A stretch of DNA of 46,033 nt from JBOHWJ01 sp050736615 (GTDB taxonomy: Bacteria; Desulfobacterota; Binatia; Binatales; Binataceae), in the NCBI GenBank assembly GCA_050736615.1, contig JBOHWL010000159.1, positions 1-46,033 of the forward strand. The letters run 5' to 3'. The translations under genes were made by a program, and so were the position numbers. This document shows, one piece after another, positions 8,882 to 17,914 of the stretch (positions are counted from its first letter, which is position 1; every line of letters begins with the position of its first letter). Below the pieces are notes generated by a model, which saw only the letters and a program-made list of their open reading frames with translations, was not told the origin of the DNA and made no database searches.

Positions 8882-9433
8882 TTAGGTTCGCTCTATGCGG
8901 CGATATCCGAGCTTATCGTTCAAACCGGTTAGCGCGGTGATCAATTCCGCAGCGACTTCTCCACTGTCGCACACGCTGGCGTTAGAGCGCGCAATCACGA
9001 CCAATGCCATGCCGTCGGCCATTGCCGGGCGGAGTCGCAGGCGAAAGCACTCACGCAACAGACGCTTGAGCCGGTTTCGTCGCACCGCTTTGCCGATGCG
9101 GCGCGAGACGGTCAGGCCGAGGCGCGGCGGGCCTGACTCACTGCGCTTGGCGGCGTAGAGCACGAAATGCGGGGTTTGAAAACGCGCGCCGGTTCGTCGC
9201 AGCAAAACATAGTCGGCGCTCCGATGGAGTCGGTCCGCCCAGCTAAAACCGCACGATGCGCCTATCCGGGCTGCTTGGGCGGGATGGAGACAGCGAGCCG
9301 CCAGCGGCCCTTGGCGCGGCGGCGTTTGAGCACGTTGCGTCCCCCCGGCGTCGCCATCCGGGCCAGAAACCCGTGAGTCCGTATACGTCGGCGATTGTGC
9401 GGTTGATAGGTCCTTTTCATCAGTAACGGCCAA
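8882..9433 (-). CDS. rnpA: ribonuclease P protein component with N-terminal extension overlapping rpmH
   Basis: The C-terminal two thirds (from about residue 68, RLHRSADYVLLRRTGARF) is a typical RnpA: the RNR-type motif appears in RRIGKAVRRNRLKRLLRECFR (read here as RRIGKAVRRNRL followed by KRLLRECFR), which binds the RNase P RNA for tRNA 5' maturation. Upstream there is no in-frame ATG or GTG until a TTG at 9433, 13 bases before the rpmH ATG, so the open frame covers all of rpmH in another frame. A CTG at about residue 44 is the main alternative start. In Thermus, rnpA is known to start just upstream of rpmH and to contain it entirely; this layout matches. The domain is certain, the start is not. 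Confidence 0.85.
   Translation of the reverse strand: MAVTDEKDLSTAQSPTYTDSRVSGPDGDAGGTQRAQTPPRQGPLAARCLHPAQAARIGASCGFSWADRLHRSADYVLLRRTGARFQTPHFVLYAAKRSESGPPRLGLTVSRRIGKAVRRNRLKRLLRECFRLRLRPAMADGMALVVIARSNASVCDSGEVAAELITALTGLNDKLGYRRIERT
9262..9420 (-). CDS. rpmH: 50S ribosomal protein L34
   Basis: A 52-residue basic protein starting MKRTYQPHNRRRIRTHGF and continuing with the canonical ARMATPGGRNVLKRRRAKGR core, which identifies L34 without doubt. It binds 23S rRNA in the large subunit. The C terminus is slightly longer than the usual 44-47 residues. It is the first gene of rpmH-rnpA-yidD-yidC-jag. No strong Shine-Dalgarno is visible before the ATG. The gene lies entirely within the extended rnpA frame. 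dnaA, often the divergent neighbour, is not present here; the divergent neighbour is a MetE-like gene. Confidence 0.97.
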   Translation of the reverse strand: MKRTYQPHNRRRIRTHGFLARMATPGGRNVLKRRRAKGRWRLAVSIPPKQPG

Positions 9434-9889
9434 CTTTAAGTCAACTTGCTCGTCCCGAGCCGATCCTTAAAAGAGTCCTCGAGGCCCATTTCACAAGCGT
9501 CCCTCGAACGGACCATCGAACCATACCAGCCGCTTCGGGGCAAGCGATCAATCTTCCTGTGTAGCGGGCCAGCGCCTCTTGCAAAGTCGCGTCATGACCG
9601 TAGATATCGGGGGAAAAACGCACTTTGCCATCAATTCTCGCGCGTCGCATTTTTATCCGGCGCCCGGTGTTTACCCCCGTTTGAACCTGTCATAAGAGAG
9701 CACCTATACGTTGGGCGTTGGTAAACACAGTAGCCGAAGGTTCAGACATCGCGCGGCTCCCGGATTCGGAGGAACTTGCCGCCGGGCGCATACAATCTAA
9801 GATGTATCGGGCGCCATAGGCCCAGCCGGCGGCTGCGTGGTGCGGATAAAGTCATACGGATATAGGGATGAGACTTGGAGGAACAGCGC
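9434..9889. other. divergent intergenic region upstream of rpmH
   Basis: This 456-base region should hold promoters for the rpmH operon (leftward) and the MetE-like gene (rightward). I see no cluster of DnaA boxes, so there is no sign of a replication origin. Short frames on both strands lack ribosome binding sites. The MetE-like ribosome binding site GGAGG is at 9877-9881. Confidence 0.5.
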
Positions 9890-10930
9890 ATGGAATCGAC
9901 GCCGTTGCTGACGACTGTGGTTGGCAGCTATCCGCAACCGGACTGGCTGGTCGATCGCGACAACCTGCATCAGCGCCTCCCGCCGCGGGTACGTGCGCGA
10001 GAGCTTTGGCGGATAGCGTCGGAACTGCTCGAGCAAGCTCAGGATGACGCCACGATCGTGGCGATTCACGACATGGAGCGGGCTGGCGTGGAGATTATCT
10101 CCGACGGTGAAATCCGGCGTGAAAGTTACTCGAACCGCTTCGCCAACGCGCTGGAGGGTATCGACCGCGAGCGCCTGGGACATGGCTTCGGACGCAGCGG
10201 CCGCCCCGACCTGCTGCCTCTAGTCTCGGGCCCGATCCGTCGCGCCGGTCCGGTGGAAGTGCGCGACCTGACCTTTTTGCGGGCGCATACCAGCCGGATG
10301 GCGAAGATTACGCTTCCCGGGCCGTTCACGATGGCGCAGCAAGCGGAGGACGCGCATTACGCCGACGCGCGGGCGCTCGCGATGGACTATGCGGCGGCGG
10401 TCAACGAGGAGGTCAAGGATCTGTTCGCGGCGGGCGCTGATGTGGTGCAAATCGACGAGCCTTATATGCAGGCGCGTCCCGAACAGGCGCGCGCCTATGG
10501 GGTTAGGGCGCTCAATCGCGCACTCGAAGGCGTGCGCGGCGTGACGGCGGTTCATCTATGTTTCGGCTATGCGCATTATTTCAAGGAGAAAAAATTCTCC
10601 GATTATGCATTCCTGCCCGAATTGAACGAGTGCGCCGCTACTCAAATTTCGATCGAAGCCGCGCAGCCGCGGCTCGATCCGTCGATTTTGAAAAAGCTTC
10701 CCGGGAAAACCATTATCTACGGCGTGATCGACCTTGGCGATCACAATATTGAAACGCCGCAACTGGTCGCTGCGCGGATTCGGGCCGCGCTGGCAGTGGT
10801 CGCGCCCGAGCGCCTGGTAATCGCGCCGGATTGCGGGATGAAGTACCTGTCGCGGCCGACCGCCTACGGTAAGCTTGCCGCAATGGTCGCGGGCACGCGC
10901 ATCGTGCGCGCGGAACTGGGCAGCGCTTAG
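9890..10930 (+). CDS. MetE-like (cobalamin-independent methionine synthase C-terminal domain) methyltransferase
   Basis: A 346-residue stand-alone version of the MetE catalytic barrel. The start follows GGAGG by eight bases. The N terminus TTVVGSYPQPDW matches the barrel entry, and EIISDGEIRRESY the pocket. The zinc ligands of the family are present: HxC in VHLCFGY (about residue 222), Glu in SIEAAQP (about 256) and Cys in APDCGMKYL (about 319). Full-length MetE has about 750 residues with a duplicated N-terminal half; short forms occur in archaea and many environmental bacteria, where the methyl donor may differ. It could transfer methyl groups to a thiol other than homocysteine. A paralogue lies at 13654-14766. 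Confidence 0.85.
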   Translation: MESTPLLTTVVGSYPQPDWLVDRDNLHQRLPPRVRARELWRIASELLEQAQDDATIVAIHDMERAGVEIISDGEIRRESYSNRFANALEGIDRERLGHGFGRSGRPDLLPLVSGPIRRAGPVEVRDLTFLRAHTSRMAKITLPGPFTMAQQAEDAHYADARALAMDYAAAVNEEVKDLFAAGADVVQIDEPYMQARPEQARAYGVRALNRALEGVRGVTAVHLCFGYAHYFKEKKFSDYAFLPELNECAATQISIEAAQPRLDPSILKKLPGKTIIYGVIDLGDHNIETPQLVAARIRAALAVVAPERLVIAPDCGMKYLSRPTAYGKLAAMVAGTRIVRAELGSA

Positions 10931-10963
10931 CGTTTGGCGGGCGCGCGATTCTGCTCCCCAGCC

Positions 10964-11476
10964 TTATTCGCCGTATTTTACTTGAGGCGTGGGCGTCGGT
11001 GATGGCGTCAGCGCCGTCGCGCGCATCTTCTTGAAGAAGGGCGCGTTGGCGTTGACGATTTGACCCAGTGCGGAGACAATCGTGCGTGACATCTCAGCGG
11101 TAGCGTCCTTACCCACGCGAAATACCGAGGAGTCCTCATAAATTTCTCCGGGCAGGCCTTGCGCATAGATGGTGAAGGCCACTGATACCACTGACATGTT
11201 GCCGGTCAGCTTGGGATCAATTCCATTCCACAGATCGATGCACGAATAATGGACACCAATGCCGTAACCGCTAGTGGCGTTATCAGTCAACGCATAGCCG
11301 ATTGACTCGCGCACCTTTTGCTGGAAGTCGGAGCATAAATTATGGCCCACCGGATCGGTGCATCGGCAATCGACGTAGACATTGGTTTTGGCGTTATCAG
11401 CGGCCCAACTGGCCGTGATCGGGGTCAAAATGTAGACCAGTGCCAGCGCGGCAAGGATCGATTTGGCGGTTTTCAA
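10964..11476 (-). CDS. secreted hypothetical protein
   Basis: A 170-residue protein with an N-terminal signal peptide (about residues 1-25, hydrophobic core AALALVYILTPITA, cleavage after SWA). The mature part has four cysteines (CRC, C, C) that could form two disulfides, and a C-terminal Pro/Thr tail (PSPTPTP). No family is recognised. The start is a TTG without a visible ribosome binding site; no better start codon keeps the signal peptide. It is convergent with the MetE-like gene and stands alone. The periplasm or cell surface is its likely location. Confidence 0.65.
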   Translation of the reverse strand: MKTAKSILAALALVYILTPITASWAADNAKTNVYVDCRCTDPVGHNLCSDFQQKVRESIGYALTDNATSGYGIGVHYSCIDLWNGIDPKLTGNMSVVSVAFTIYAQGLPGEIYEDSSVFRVGKDATAEMSRTIVSALGQIVNANAPFFKKMRATALTPSPTPTPQVKYGE

Positions 11477-11701
11477 AACAAATGCAGGCTAGCCAAGCGC
11501 GGTGACAGCGGCAAGGGCATGAACCGCTTGCGGTCTGACAATACGGCACCCCCTTGGTCCCTGTTAAGACAAAGGGATTTTCCGGTCGGCTGAAAAACCT
11601 CTGCGCGAGTACTATTCCCTCATTGCGAACACGGCGGAATCTCGGTTATCTGTTTATCTTCCGAGGATCTAATACGTGATTCCTGACCACGGGCGTGGGT
11701 T

Positions 11702-13402
11702 CTAATTCACGCTTTCGAGTGCCAAACGATTTGGCGAATCATCCAGTGCGGTATCCCTGAATTCAACCACATTCTGATGGAAACGGCGCAGGCTGGGCCG
11801 ATGGCCGACGCTGACGAAGCATATAGGCGTGCGCGCCAGCCGTTCATAGAGCAATTCTTCGGTCGCCAAATCGAGACCGCTCGTGGCCTCATCCAGGAAT
11901 GCGTAGCGGGGCCGATTGAGCAGCATGCGGGCAAAGGCAAGCCGTTGCTGTTCGCCGGTCGATAAGATCTCGGCCCAGTTTTTATCGGCGTCGAGCCCGC
12001 CGACGCGCTCGGGCAAATTCGCCAGGTTGACCTCGGTGAGCACATCGCGCAGTTGCTCGTCGCTGAAGCCGCCGGCGCGCGGATAGCACAACTGATCACG
12101 CAGGGTGCCGAGTATCATGTAGGGCCGCTGCGGCAGGAAGATGATCTCGTCCAAGGGCGGCCGGATGATGCGTCCGCCCCCTGCCGACCATAGGCCAGCC
12201 ACCGCCCTCATCACGGAAGTTTTGCCGGCTCCGCTGGGTCCCGTGATTAGCAAGGCGCGGCCCGGCCGCGCTTCGGCCGTAAGGCCCCTTTGTAGCGTGC
12301 GTGAGCGGTCGGGTGTCATCAGCGTCAGGTTTTCGAGGGCGAGGCGCGCGTCATCCTCGACCACTTCGATTTGGCCGGCGCCGCTGTCTTCCAGCGTCGC
12401 GCGCGCGCATTGTTCCTTGAAGAAGGCCAGCCGATTGACCACCGAGGCGTAATCGGTAAGTCCCTCGAATTGATTGACGACCAGCGAGAGCGCGCTCTGC
12501 AGCATCGCGAACGCGTACGCGGCCTGGGTGAATTCGCCCAATTGGAAGCGGCCGGAAAAATACGCGCCTGCCAGCACGAAATACGGCACCAGCATCGCCG
12601 CATTCTCGTAGGTGGCGGTGAAGAGGGTTAGATGGCGCTGCCACAGGATCAGCAGCTTGAAATTGTTGACCACGCGAACGAACCGCCCTTTAAGTTGGCG
12701 CTCTTCGTATTGCTCGCCGCGATAAAGCGCGATCTCTTCGGCGTTATCGCGCGCGTGCACCAGCGCGAAGCGATAATCAGCTTCGTAGCGTTGTTGGTCG
12801 AAGTTGATCACGACCAGCCGCCGCCCGATCACGATCGCAAGCCAGGTGCCGAGCAGGGCGTATCCGATCAGACATAGGGCAAGCCAGTAGGAAATCGACC
12901 AGAGGATGCCGAAAAATGTCGCGGCGGTAATTATCGAACGTAGAATCGTGAGCGAATATTTAAGCGCGCCCGAGGTAAAGCTGTTGATGTCTTCGCTGAT
13001 GCGCTGGTCGGGATTATCCACCGAATGGTCGCGCACGATATGATACAGCGCCCGGTGCGCAAAGCTGGTTTGGACAAAGCGGTCGGTTACCCAATCCCGC
13101 CATCGAATGCTCAGTAGCCCGGTGAGATAAGGGTAGAAGGCCAGGATTGGCACCGCGATCACAATCCAGACGACATACAGCATCATCAGATGATAGAAGC
13201 GCGCGGCGTTGTGCGCCTGCAGCGTGTTCATGAGATCGCGCGAGACAAAGCTGAAAACCGCATTGAGCGCGACCGCGATGCCGCTGAGCACCAGCACGGT
13301 GACCAGCAACATCAGGGCCGGGCGCCGCTCCTCGGAGGTCCAATATGGTTTGACCAGCAGCCAAAAGCGTTTCCAGAAAAGACGGTCGAACCTGTCCACC
13401 AT
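11702..13402 (-). CDS. YddA/ABCD-type ABC transporter (membrane and ATPase fused)
   Basis: A 566-residue half transporter. The N-terminal part (about 1-330) holds six predicted membrane helices of the ABC_membrane_2/SbmA-BacA-like type with the WRDWVTDRFV and NPDQRISEDI signatures (about residues 96-135), typical of YddA and of peroxisomal ABCD proteins. The C-terminal ATPase has Walker A GPSGAGKTS (about 386-394), the signature STGEQQRLAFAR, Walker B YAFLDEATSGLD and the H-loop GHRPS. It would work as a homodimer; substrates in this family include fatty acyl-CoAs, peptides and vitamin B12. GGAGG lies four bases before the ATG. It is divergent from the second MetE-like gene. Confidence 0.9.
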   Translation of the reverse strand: MVDRFDRLFWKRFWLLVKPYWTSEERRPALMLLVTVLVLSGIAVALNAVFSFVSRDLMNTLQAHNAARFYHLMMLYVVWIVIAVPILAFYPYLTGLLSIRWRDWVTDRFVQTSFAHRALYHIVRDHSVDNPDQRISEDINSFTSGALKYSLTILRSIITAATFFGILWSISYWLALCLIGYALLGTWLAIVIGRRLVVINFDQQRYEADYRFALVHARDNAEEIALYRGEQYEERQLKGRFVRVVNNFKLLILWQRHLTLFTATYENAAMLVPYFVLAGAYFSGRFQLGEFTQAAYAFAMLQSALSLVVNQFEGLTDYASVVNRLAFFKEQCARATLEDSGAGQIEVVEDDARLALENLTLMTPDRSRTLQRGLTAEARPGRALLITGPSGAGKTSVMRAVAGLWSAGGGRIIRPPLDEIIFLPQRPYMILGTLRDQLCYPRAGGFSDEQLRDVLTEVNLANLPERVGGLDADKNWAEILSTGEQQRLAFARMLLNRPRYAFLDEATSGLDLATEELLYERLARTPICFVSVGHRPSLRRFHQNVVEFRDTALDDSPNRLALESVN

Positions 13403-13653
13403 TTACCTCCGGGCGCTCGTCGAAGATGAAAAGGGGCTCATAGCTTCTTAGACGTGTGTGGCGCTCCAACGATGCAAGCTAAGCGAGCCTGAGAACGCAT
13501 GAGCGGCTGTGCGGCTAGCGGCAAGCCACGCCGAACGAATTAACTTTATGCGAGGTGGCCGTCATCCTCCGAGTCGCGTTGAATGCGCGCTTTGCTCCCT
13601 GACTGGAGGGTTCGATAAACTTTGCCGCATCTTGCGTATTGCGGAGGGCGCCG

Positions 13654-14766
13654 ATGTCAGCCATTTACCGCGCGGAAGTAATCGGTTCGATGCTGCGGCC
13701 AGCCTATCTGAAGGACGCGCGCCGGGAACATGACGCCGGCCGGCTTGCCACCTGGGAGTTCAAGCAGGTGGAAGACCGCGCGGTGGGCGAGATGATCGCG
13801 TTGCAGGAGCAATGCGGGGTGGATGTTATCACTGATGGCGAGATGCGCCGTACCCACTTCATCGCGCCGCTCACCGATGTGATTACCGGGGTCAAACCGA
13901 TACCGGCCTTTACGCGGGTATGGCGCCGTCCGCACGAGCGCGGGCAGGAGGGTCAACGGACCGAAATCCAGGTGCAGTACGCGGTGGTGGAGCGGATCAA
14001 GCGCACGCGCTCGCTCACCAGCGATGAGTTCACCTACGCCCGTGCACGCGCGCATCGTCCAATCAAAGTGACTTTGCCAAGTCCGTTGATGATGACGCTG
14101 CGGTGGTCGCCCGAGTATTCGCGCGAGGCTTATCCCGACCCCTTCGACCTGTTTAACGACGCGGCGGAAATAGTGCGCGCCGAGGCTGCTGAGCTGGCTG
14201 TACTGGGATGCCGTTATATCCAGGTCGACGCGCCCGAACTCGGCATGTTGTGCGATCCCGAGCGGCGTCAACGGGATTTCGCCGAGCGCGGCATGGACCC
14301 GGAACGGCTATTGAGCGACGGCATCGACATTATCAACTCAGTGGCAAGTATCAGCGGCGTGACGTTCGGGCTGCATCTATGCCGCGGTAATAACCAGGGG
14401 TTTTATGTGGGCGAGGGTGGCTATGAGGATATCGCGCGGCGCGTCTTTCAACGCGCGAGCCATTTTTCCCTGCTGCTGCTGGAGTATGACGATTGGCGTT
14501 CCGGTTCCTTCGAACCATTGCGTGAGGTGCCGCGCGACAAGAGCGTGGTGCTGGGCCTCATCTCGACCAAACGGGCCGAAACGGAACCGTCGGAAGAAAT
14601 AATTCGGCGAATCGAAGAGGCCAGCCGCTACTTTCCGCTTGACCAAATGGCGCTCTCAACCCAATGCGGATTTGGCACGGTGTGGGAGGGTAATCCGATT
14701 CCCGCCGCCACGCAGGAGAACAAGCTGCGGCTGGTCGCGCAAATCGCGCATCGCGTCTGGGCGTAA
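13654..14766 (+). CDS. second MetE-like methyltransferase paralogue
   Basis: A 370-residue protein of the same stand-alone MetE barrel family as 9890-10930 but clearly diverged. The start ATG is five bases after GGAGGG; a TTG five codons earlier is possible. VIGSMLRPAYLKD and VDVITDGEMRRTHF match the family. Zinc ligands appear as HxC in GLHLCRGNNQ (about 232), Glu in LLEYDD (about 268) and Cys in STQCGFG (about 340). Close relatives are annotated as 5-methyltetrahydropteroyltriglutamate-homocysteine methyltransferase, but forms with this HLCRGN motif may use other thiols. Its stop lies one base from the convergent SDR stop. Confidence 0.83.
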   Translation: MSAIYRAEVIGSMLRPAYLKDARREHDAGRLATWEFKQVEDRAVGEMIALQEQCGVDVITDGEMRRTHFIAPLTDVITGVKPIPAFTRVWRRPHERGQEGQRTEIQVQYAVVERIKRTRSLTSDEFTYARARAHRPIKVTLPSPLMMTLRWSPEYSREAYPDPFDLFNDAAEIVRAEAAELAVLGCRYIQVDAPELGMLCDPERRQRDFAERGMDPERLLSDGIDIINSVASISGVTFGLHLCRGNNQGFYVGEGGYEDIARRVFQRASHFSLLLLEYDDWRSGSFEPLREVPRDKSVVLGLISTKRAETEPSEEIIRRIEEASRYFPLDQMALSTQCGFGTVWEGNPIPAATQENKLRLVAQIAHRVWA

Positions 14767-14767
14767 A

Positions 14768-15586
14768 TCAATTGCCCCACACCGAGCCGCCGTCCACGTT
14801 AATCGCCTGGCCGGTGATCCATTTGCCGCGATCAGTCACCAGGAACAGCACGATTTCCGCGCATTCGCCGCCGTCGCCCGGATATCCAAGCGGGATGAAG
14901 GTTTTAACCAGTTCGTCCCATTTTTTGCCACGGCCAAGGTCGTCCATGCGGAAGGTGTCGATGATGCCGGGGCATACCGCGTTGACGCGAATGGCGTGCT
15001 TGCCCAGCTCGAGCGCCATTGAACGGCTGAGCGCGTTGACGCCGGCCTTCGAGGCGGAGTAGGCAGCGGCGTTGGCGCCCGCGATTTTGCTCGCGATGGA
15101 AGAGATATTGACGATGCTCCCGCCTTGTCCCTGCGCGATTAACTCGCGCGCGGCGGCGCGCGAGAGCAGAAAGGTGCCGTCGAGATTGGTGACCAGTACG
15201 CGTTTCCAGGTTTCGTAAGTAAGGTCGACCGTGGCGACGCGATCTTCACCGCGGGCCGCACTGGCATTGTTAACCAGGATATCGAGGCGTCCGAATTCCG
15301 CGACGACGCGCTCGATCAGGGCCGCGCAGGCATGTTCGTCGCGCACGTCTGAAACCAAGGCCAGGCATTGCCCGCCGACTTGTCTGATTTCGTCCGTGAC
15401 GCTTTCAATATCACGCCAGCCGACTGCCTTTTCATCGTCAGGATAGCGCTCCGGCGGACGCCCGGTGCCGGTAATCACGACTGCGGCGCCAGCCACCGCC
15501 AGCCGTTTGGCAATAGGGCGGCCAATGCTGCGCATGCGTCCGGCGCCGGTTACGATCGCTACCTTTCCACTCAGTTCCTGATCCAT
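14768..15586 (-). CDS. short-chain dehydrogenase/reductase
   Basis: A 272-residue classical SDR. The dinucleotide-binding loop is TGAGRMRSIG (about residues 14-23), a stretched form of TGxxxGIG. NNAS occurs at about 106-109, the catalytic Ser in NISSIA (about 152-157) and Tyr/Lys in YSASK (about 168-172). The C terminus ends with the usual GQAINVDGGSVWG. Arg residues after the glycine loop suggest NADP(H), which is tentative. Relatives are labelled 3-oxoacyl-ACP reductase or sugar dehydrogenase; the substrate is not readable. It is convergent with the MetE-like gene. Confidence 0.88.
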   Translation of the reverse strand: MDQELSGKVAIVTGAGRMRSIGRPIAKRLAVAGAAVVITGTGRPPERYPDDEKAVGWRDIESVTDEIRQVGGQCLALVSDVRDEHACAALIERVVAEFGRLDILVNNASAARGEDRVATVDLTYETWKRVLVTNLDGTFLLSRAAARELIAQGQGGSIVNISSIASKIAGANAAAYSASKAGVNALSRSMALELGKHAIRVNAVCPGIIDTFRMDDLGRGKKWDELVKTFIPLGYPGDGGECAEIVLFLVTDRGKWITGQAINVDGGSVWGN

Positions 15587-15878
15587 GCCGATGAATCCTT
15601 CTATTCAGCCCGCGAAGCACCGTACGATTCCACGCTCACCCCGCTCGTTGTTTTCAGCCTGCCAGATGAGGTTTAGCCGAGCCTGCCGCTGACTGACAAG
15701 CGCGCTGAATTGGTTTGGTTGATAGCGCCGTAATCGTCGTGGCTGAGACCGTCATGCGCACGTTTAAGAAAGCCGTTGGAAGCCTCGCGATTGGTAGGTA
15801 CTGGCGTTTACCCGGCGCCATGCGCACAATCGCATCACTAGACGCTCACACGGAGCGCCTCAGCCGGAGGAAGCACGG

Positions 15879-16418
15879 ATGAAAGCGATTGCCCGCCTGA
15901 TGGGGTTGCCGGGTCTCACCGGCCTTATAATGTTGGCGTCTTGCGCGCGATTTCAGCCCACCACCCCGGCCATGAGCACTTCGAATTATACGCCGACCGG
16001 AATCGGTCAGAGTATCACGATGAAGGACTCGGCCGTTCATTACGATCCCTCGGTATTGCGGCCGGGCGTCGCGCGCACCCGGGTCGAGGCGGTTTATGGC
16101 CAGCCGAACGGTACGCGTACGACTCCGAAGGGTTTAACTGAGGATGTCTACGCCTTTAATCCCGATGGCAGTAAATTCGTCAACCCGCAAATCCGCCCGC
16201 GTAATTTCGCCCTCGCCTTCTTCACGATGGGAACCTCGGTCGCGGTGCGGCAGGCACGGCTCGCTTTCACCGAACGAAAGCTGACGCTGTATCACGTCGT
16301 GTACAGCCCCGACGGCAATATCGAGTCCGTGCGACAGGAGCGTATGGCGGGTGCGCCGGCCAATGGGCCCACGCTCAAATCGTCGCCAGAGGCCGCCGCC
16401 ACGGTGGGAGAGGATTAA
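15879..16418 (+). CDS. putative outer-membrane lipoprotein (BamE/SmpA-like motif)
   Basis: A 179-residue lipoprotein. GGAGGA precedes the ATG by eight bases. The signal region ends in the lipobox LASC (Cys at about residue 22), and the residue after Cys is Ala, favouring outer-membrane sorting. The mature domain includes LRPGVARTRVEAVYGQP (about 60-76), which resembles the start of the SmpA/OmlA/BamE fold, although the rest is unfamiliar. A role in envelope assembly is possible but not established. It is divergent from the SDR across a 292-base gap in which nothing else is visible. Confidence 0.7.
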   Translation: MKAIARLMGLPGLTGLIMLASCARFQPTTPAMSTSNYTPTGIGQSITMKDSAVHYDPSVLRPGVARTRVEAVYGQPNGTRTTPKGLTEDVYAFNPDGSKFVNPQIRPRNFALAFFTMGTSVAVRQARLAFTERKLTLYHVVYSPDGNIESVRQERMAGAPANGPTLKSSPEAAATVGED

Positions 16419-16501
16419 ATCCACGTTGCGGTCGGCTCGTCTGCTTTTTGCGCGGCGATACGGCTTTGATTCAGCGCGATCGGCAACGTAGGCTGGCCCT
16501 C

Positions 16502-17914
16502 ATGGACGCGACGGCAATCATGAAATACGTCGGCCGGCTGTGGGATGAATCCGCCGTGCCGGAACTGATGGAGTACGTGCGGATTGCCAACAAGTCGCCG
16601 GCCTTTGATCCGCAGTGGCGCGCGCATGGCGAGATGGACCGCGTGGTGGCCCGCTTCGAAGCCTGGGCGCGCGGCCGTCAACTTAAGGGAATGAAGCTCG
16701 ACGTGATCAGGCTGGAGGGCCGCACGCCGTTGATTTTCATGGAATTACCCGGCGAGTCGGACGAATGCGTTTTGCTCTATGGACATCTCGACAAGCAGCC
16801 GGAAATGGCGGGATGGGGCGAAGGTCTCGCGCCCTGGCAGCCGGTACTTCGCGACGATCGGCTCTACGGACGCGGCGCCGCCGACGATGGTTATGCGATA
16901 TTCGCCTGCCTGGGCGCGCTTGCCGCGCTTGAGGCGCAAGGCGTGCCGCGCGCGCGTTGCGTGGTCATGATCGAGGCATGCGAGGAAAGTGGCAGCTTCG
17001 ATCTGCCGTACTACGTTGAGCATCTGGCCCCGCGGATTGGCGCCCCGACGCTGGTGATCGCGCTGGATTCCGGCTGCGGCAACTATGACCAGCTCTGGTG
17101 TACGACGTCGTTGCGCGGTTTGGCTGGCGGCACGCTAACCGTCGAAGTACTTGACGAGGGCATGCATTCCGGAGCGGCGGGCGGGGTGGTGCCATGCAGC
17201 TTCCGCATCGCGCGCCACCTGCTGAGCCGGTTGGAGGACGCCAGCACCGGCGCCATCCTGCCGCCCGAGTTTCACGTGCCGATACCAGCGGCGCGCGTGC
17301 ATCAGGCGCATGCGGCGGCCGCGGCGTTGGGCGCCGCGATCGAAAAGCAATTCCCGCTGGTCGCGGGGATGCGTCCGGGCACCAACGATCCGGTGGAACT
17401 GACGCTGAATCGCACCTGGCGGCCGGCACTGGCGGTGATCGGTGCCGATGGGCTTCCACCAGCGGAAAACGCCGGCAACGTATTGCGACCGATGACCGCG
17501 TTGAAGCTGTCGCTGCGCTTGCCGCCAAGCTGCGACGCACCGGCGGCGACGCGCACGCTCAAGGAACTGCTGACGCGCGATTCGCCTTATGGCGCGAAGG
17601 TGAGCTTCGAAGCCAATTGGGGCGCGAGCGGATGGGATGCGCCGGCGCTGGAGCCCTGGCTCGAACATTCGCTCGAGACCGCGTCGATAAATTTCTTCGG
17701 CAAACCCGCCGCCTACATGGGCGAGGGTGGCACGATCCCGTTCATGGGCATGTTGGGGGAGCGCTTCCCCGCGGCGCAGTTCCTTATCACAGGCGTGTTA
17801 GGTCCGCATTCCAATGCTCACGGGCCCAATGAATTTCTGCATATCCCCACGGCGAAGAAATTGACCTGTTGCGTTGCCCAGGTGATCGCTGATCATCGCC
17901 AAAGGAAAGCGTAA
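16502..17914 (+). CDS. M20-family metallopeptidase/deacylase
   Basis: A 470-residue dizinc M20 enzyme. Ligands and catalytic residues are readable: His and the following Asp in YGHLDKQP (about residues 93-100), Asp in GRGAADDGY (about 122-130), the Glu pair in EACEESGS (about 156-163), Asp in ALDSGCG (about 190) and the C-terminal His in GPHSNAHGPNE (about 435-445). The lid dimerisation domain lies between about 200 and 330. Members hydrolyse dipeptides, N-acyl amino acids or carnosine-like substrates. The start is uncertain: the ATG at 16502 has no strong ribosome binding site, and a TTG 18 codons upstream also keeps the frame open. Confidence 0.88.
   Translation: MDATAIMKYVGRLWDESAVPELMEYVRIANKSPAFDPQWRAHGEMDRVVARFEAWARGRQLKGMKLDVIRLEGRTPLIFMELPGESDECVLLYGHLDKQPEMAGWGEGLAPWQPVLRDDRLYGRGAADDGYAIFACLGALAALEAQGVPRARCVVMIEACEESGSFDLPYYVEHLAPRIGAPTLVIALDSGCGNYDQLWCTTSLRGLAGGTLTVEVLDEGMHSGAAGGVVPCSFRIARHLLSRLEDASTGAILPPEFHVPIPAARVHQAHAAAAALGAAIEKQFPLVAGMRPGTNDPVELTLNRTWRPALAVIGADGLPPAENAGNVLRPMTALKLSLRLPPSCDAPAATRTLKELLTRDSPYGAKVSFEANWGASGWDAPALEPWLEHSLETASINFFGKPAAYMGEGGTIPFMGMLGERFPAAQFLITGVLGPHSNAHGPNEFLHIPTAKKLTCCVAQVIADHRQRKA

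Noticed and set aside
9441..9650. Minus-strand frame of 69 codons upstream of rpmH
   Set aside because: No ribosome binding site, no recognisable protein, and it lies in the expected promoter region of the rpmH operon.
9434..9889. Replication origin next to rpmH
   Set aside because: dnaA is absent and no cluster of TTATCCACA-like boxes is visible; a single TTATCCGGC is not enough.
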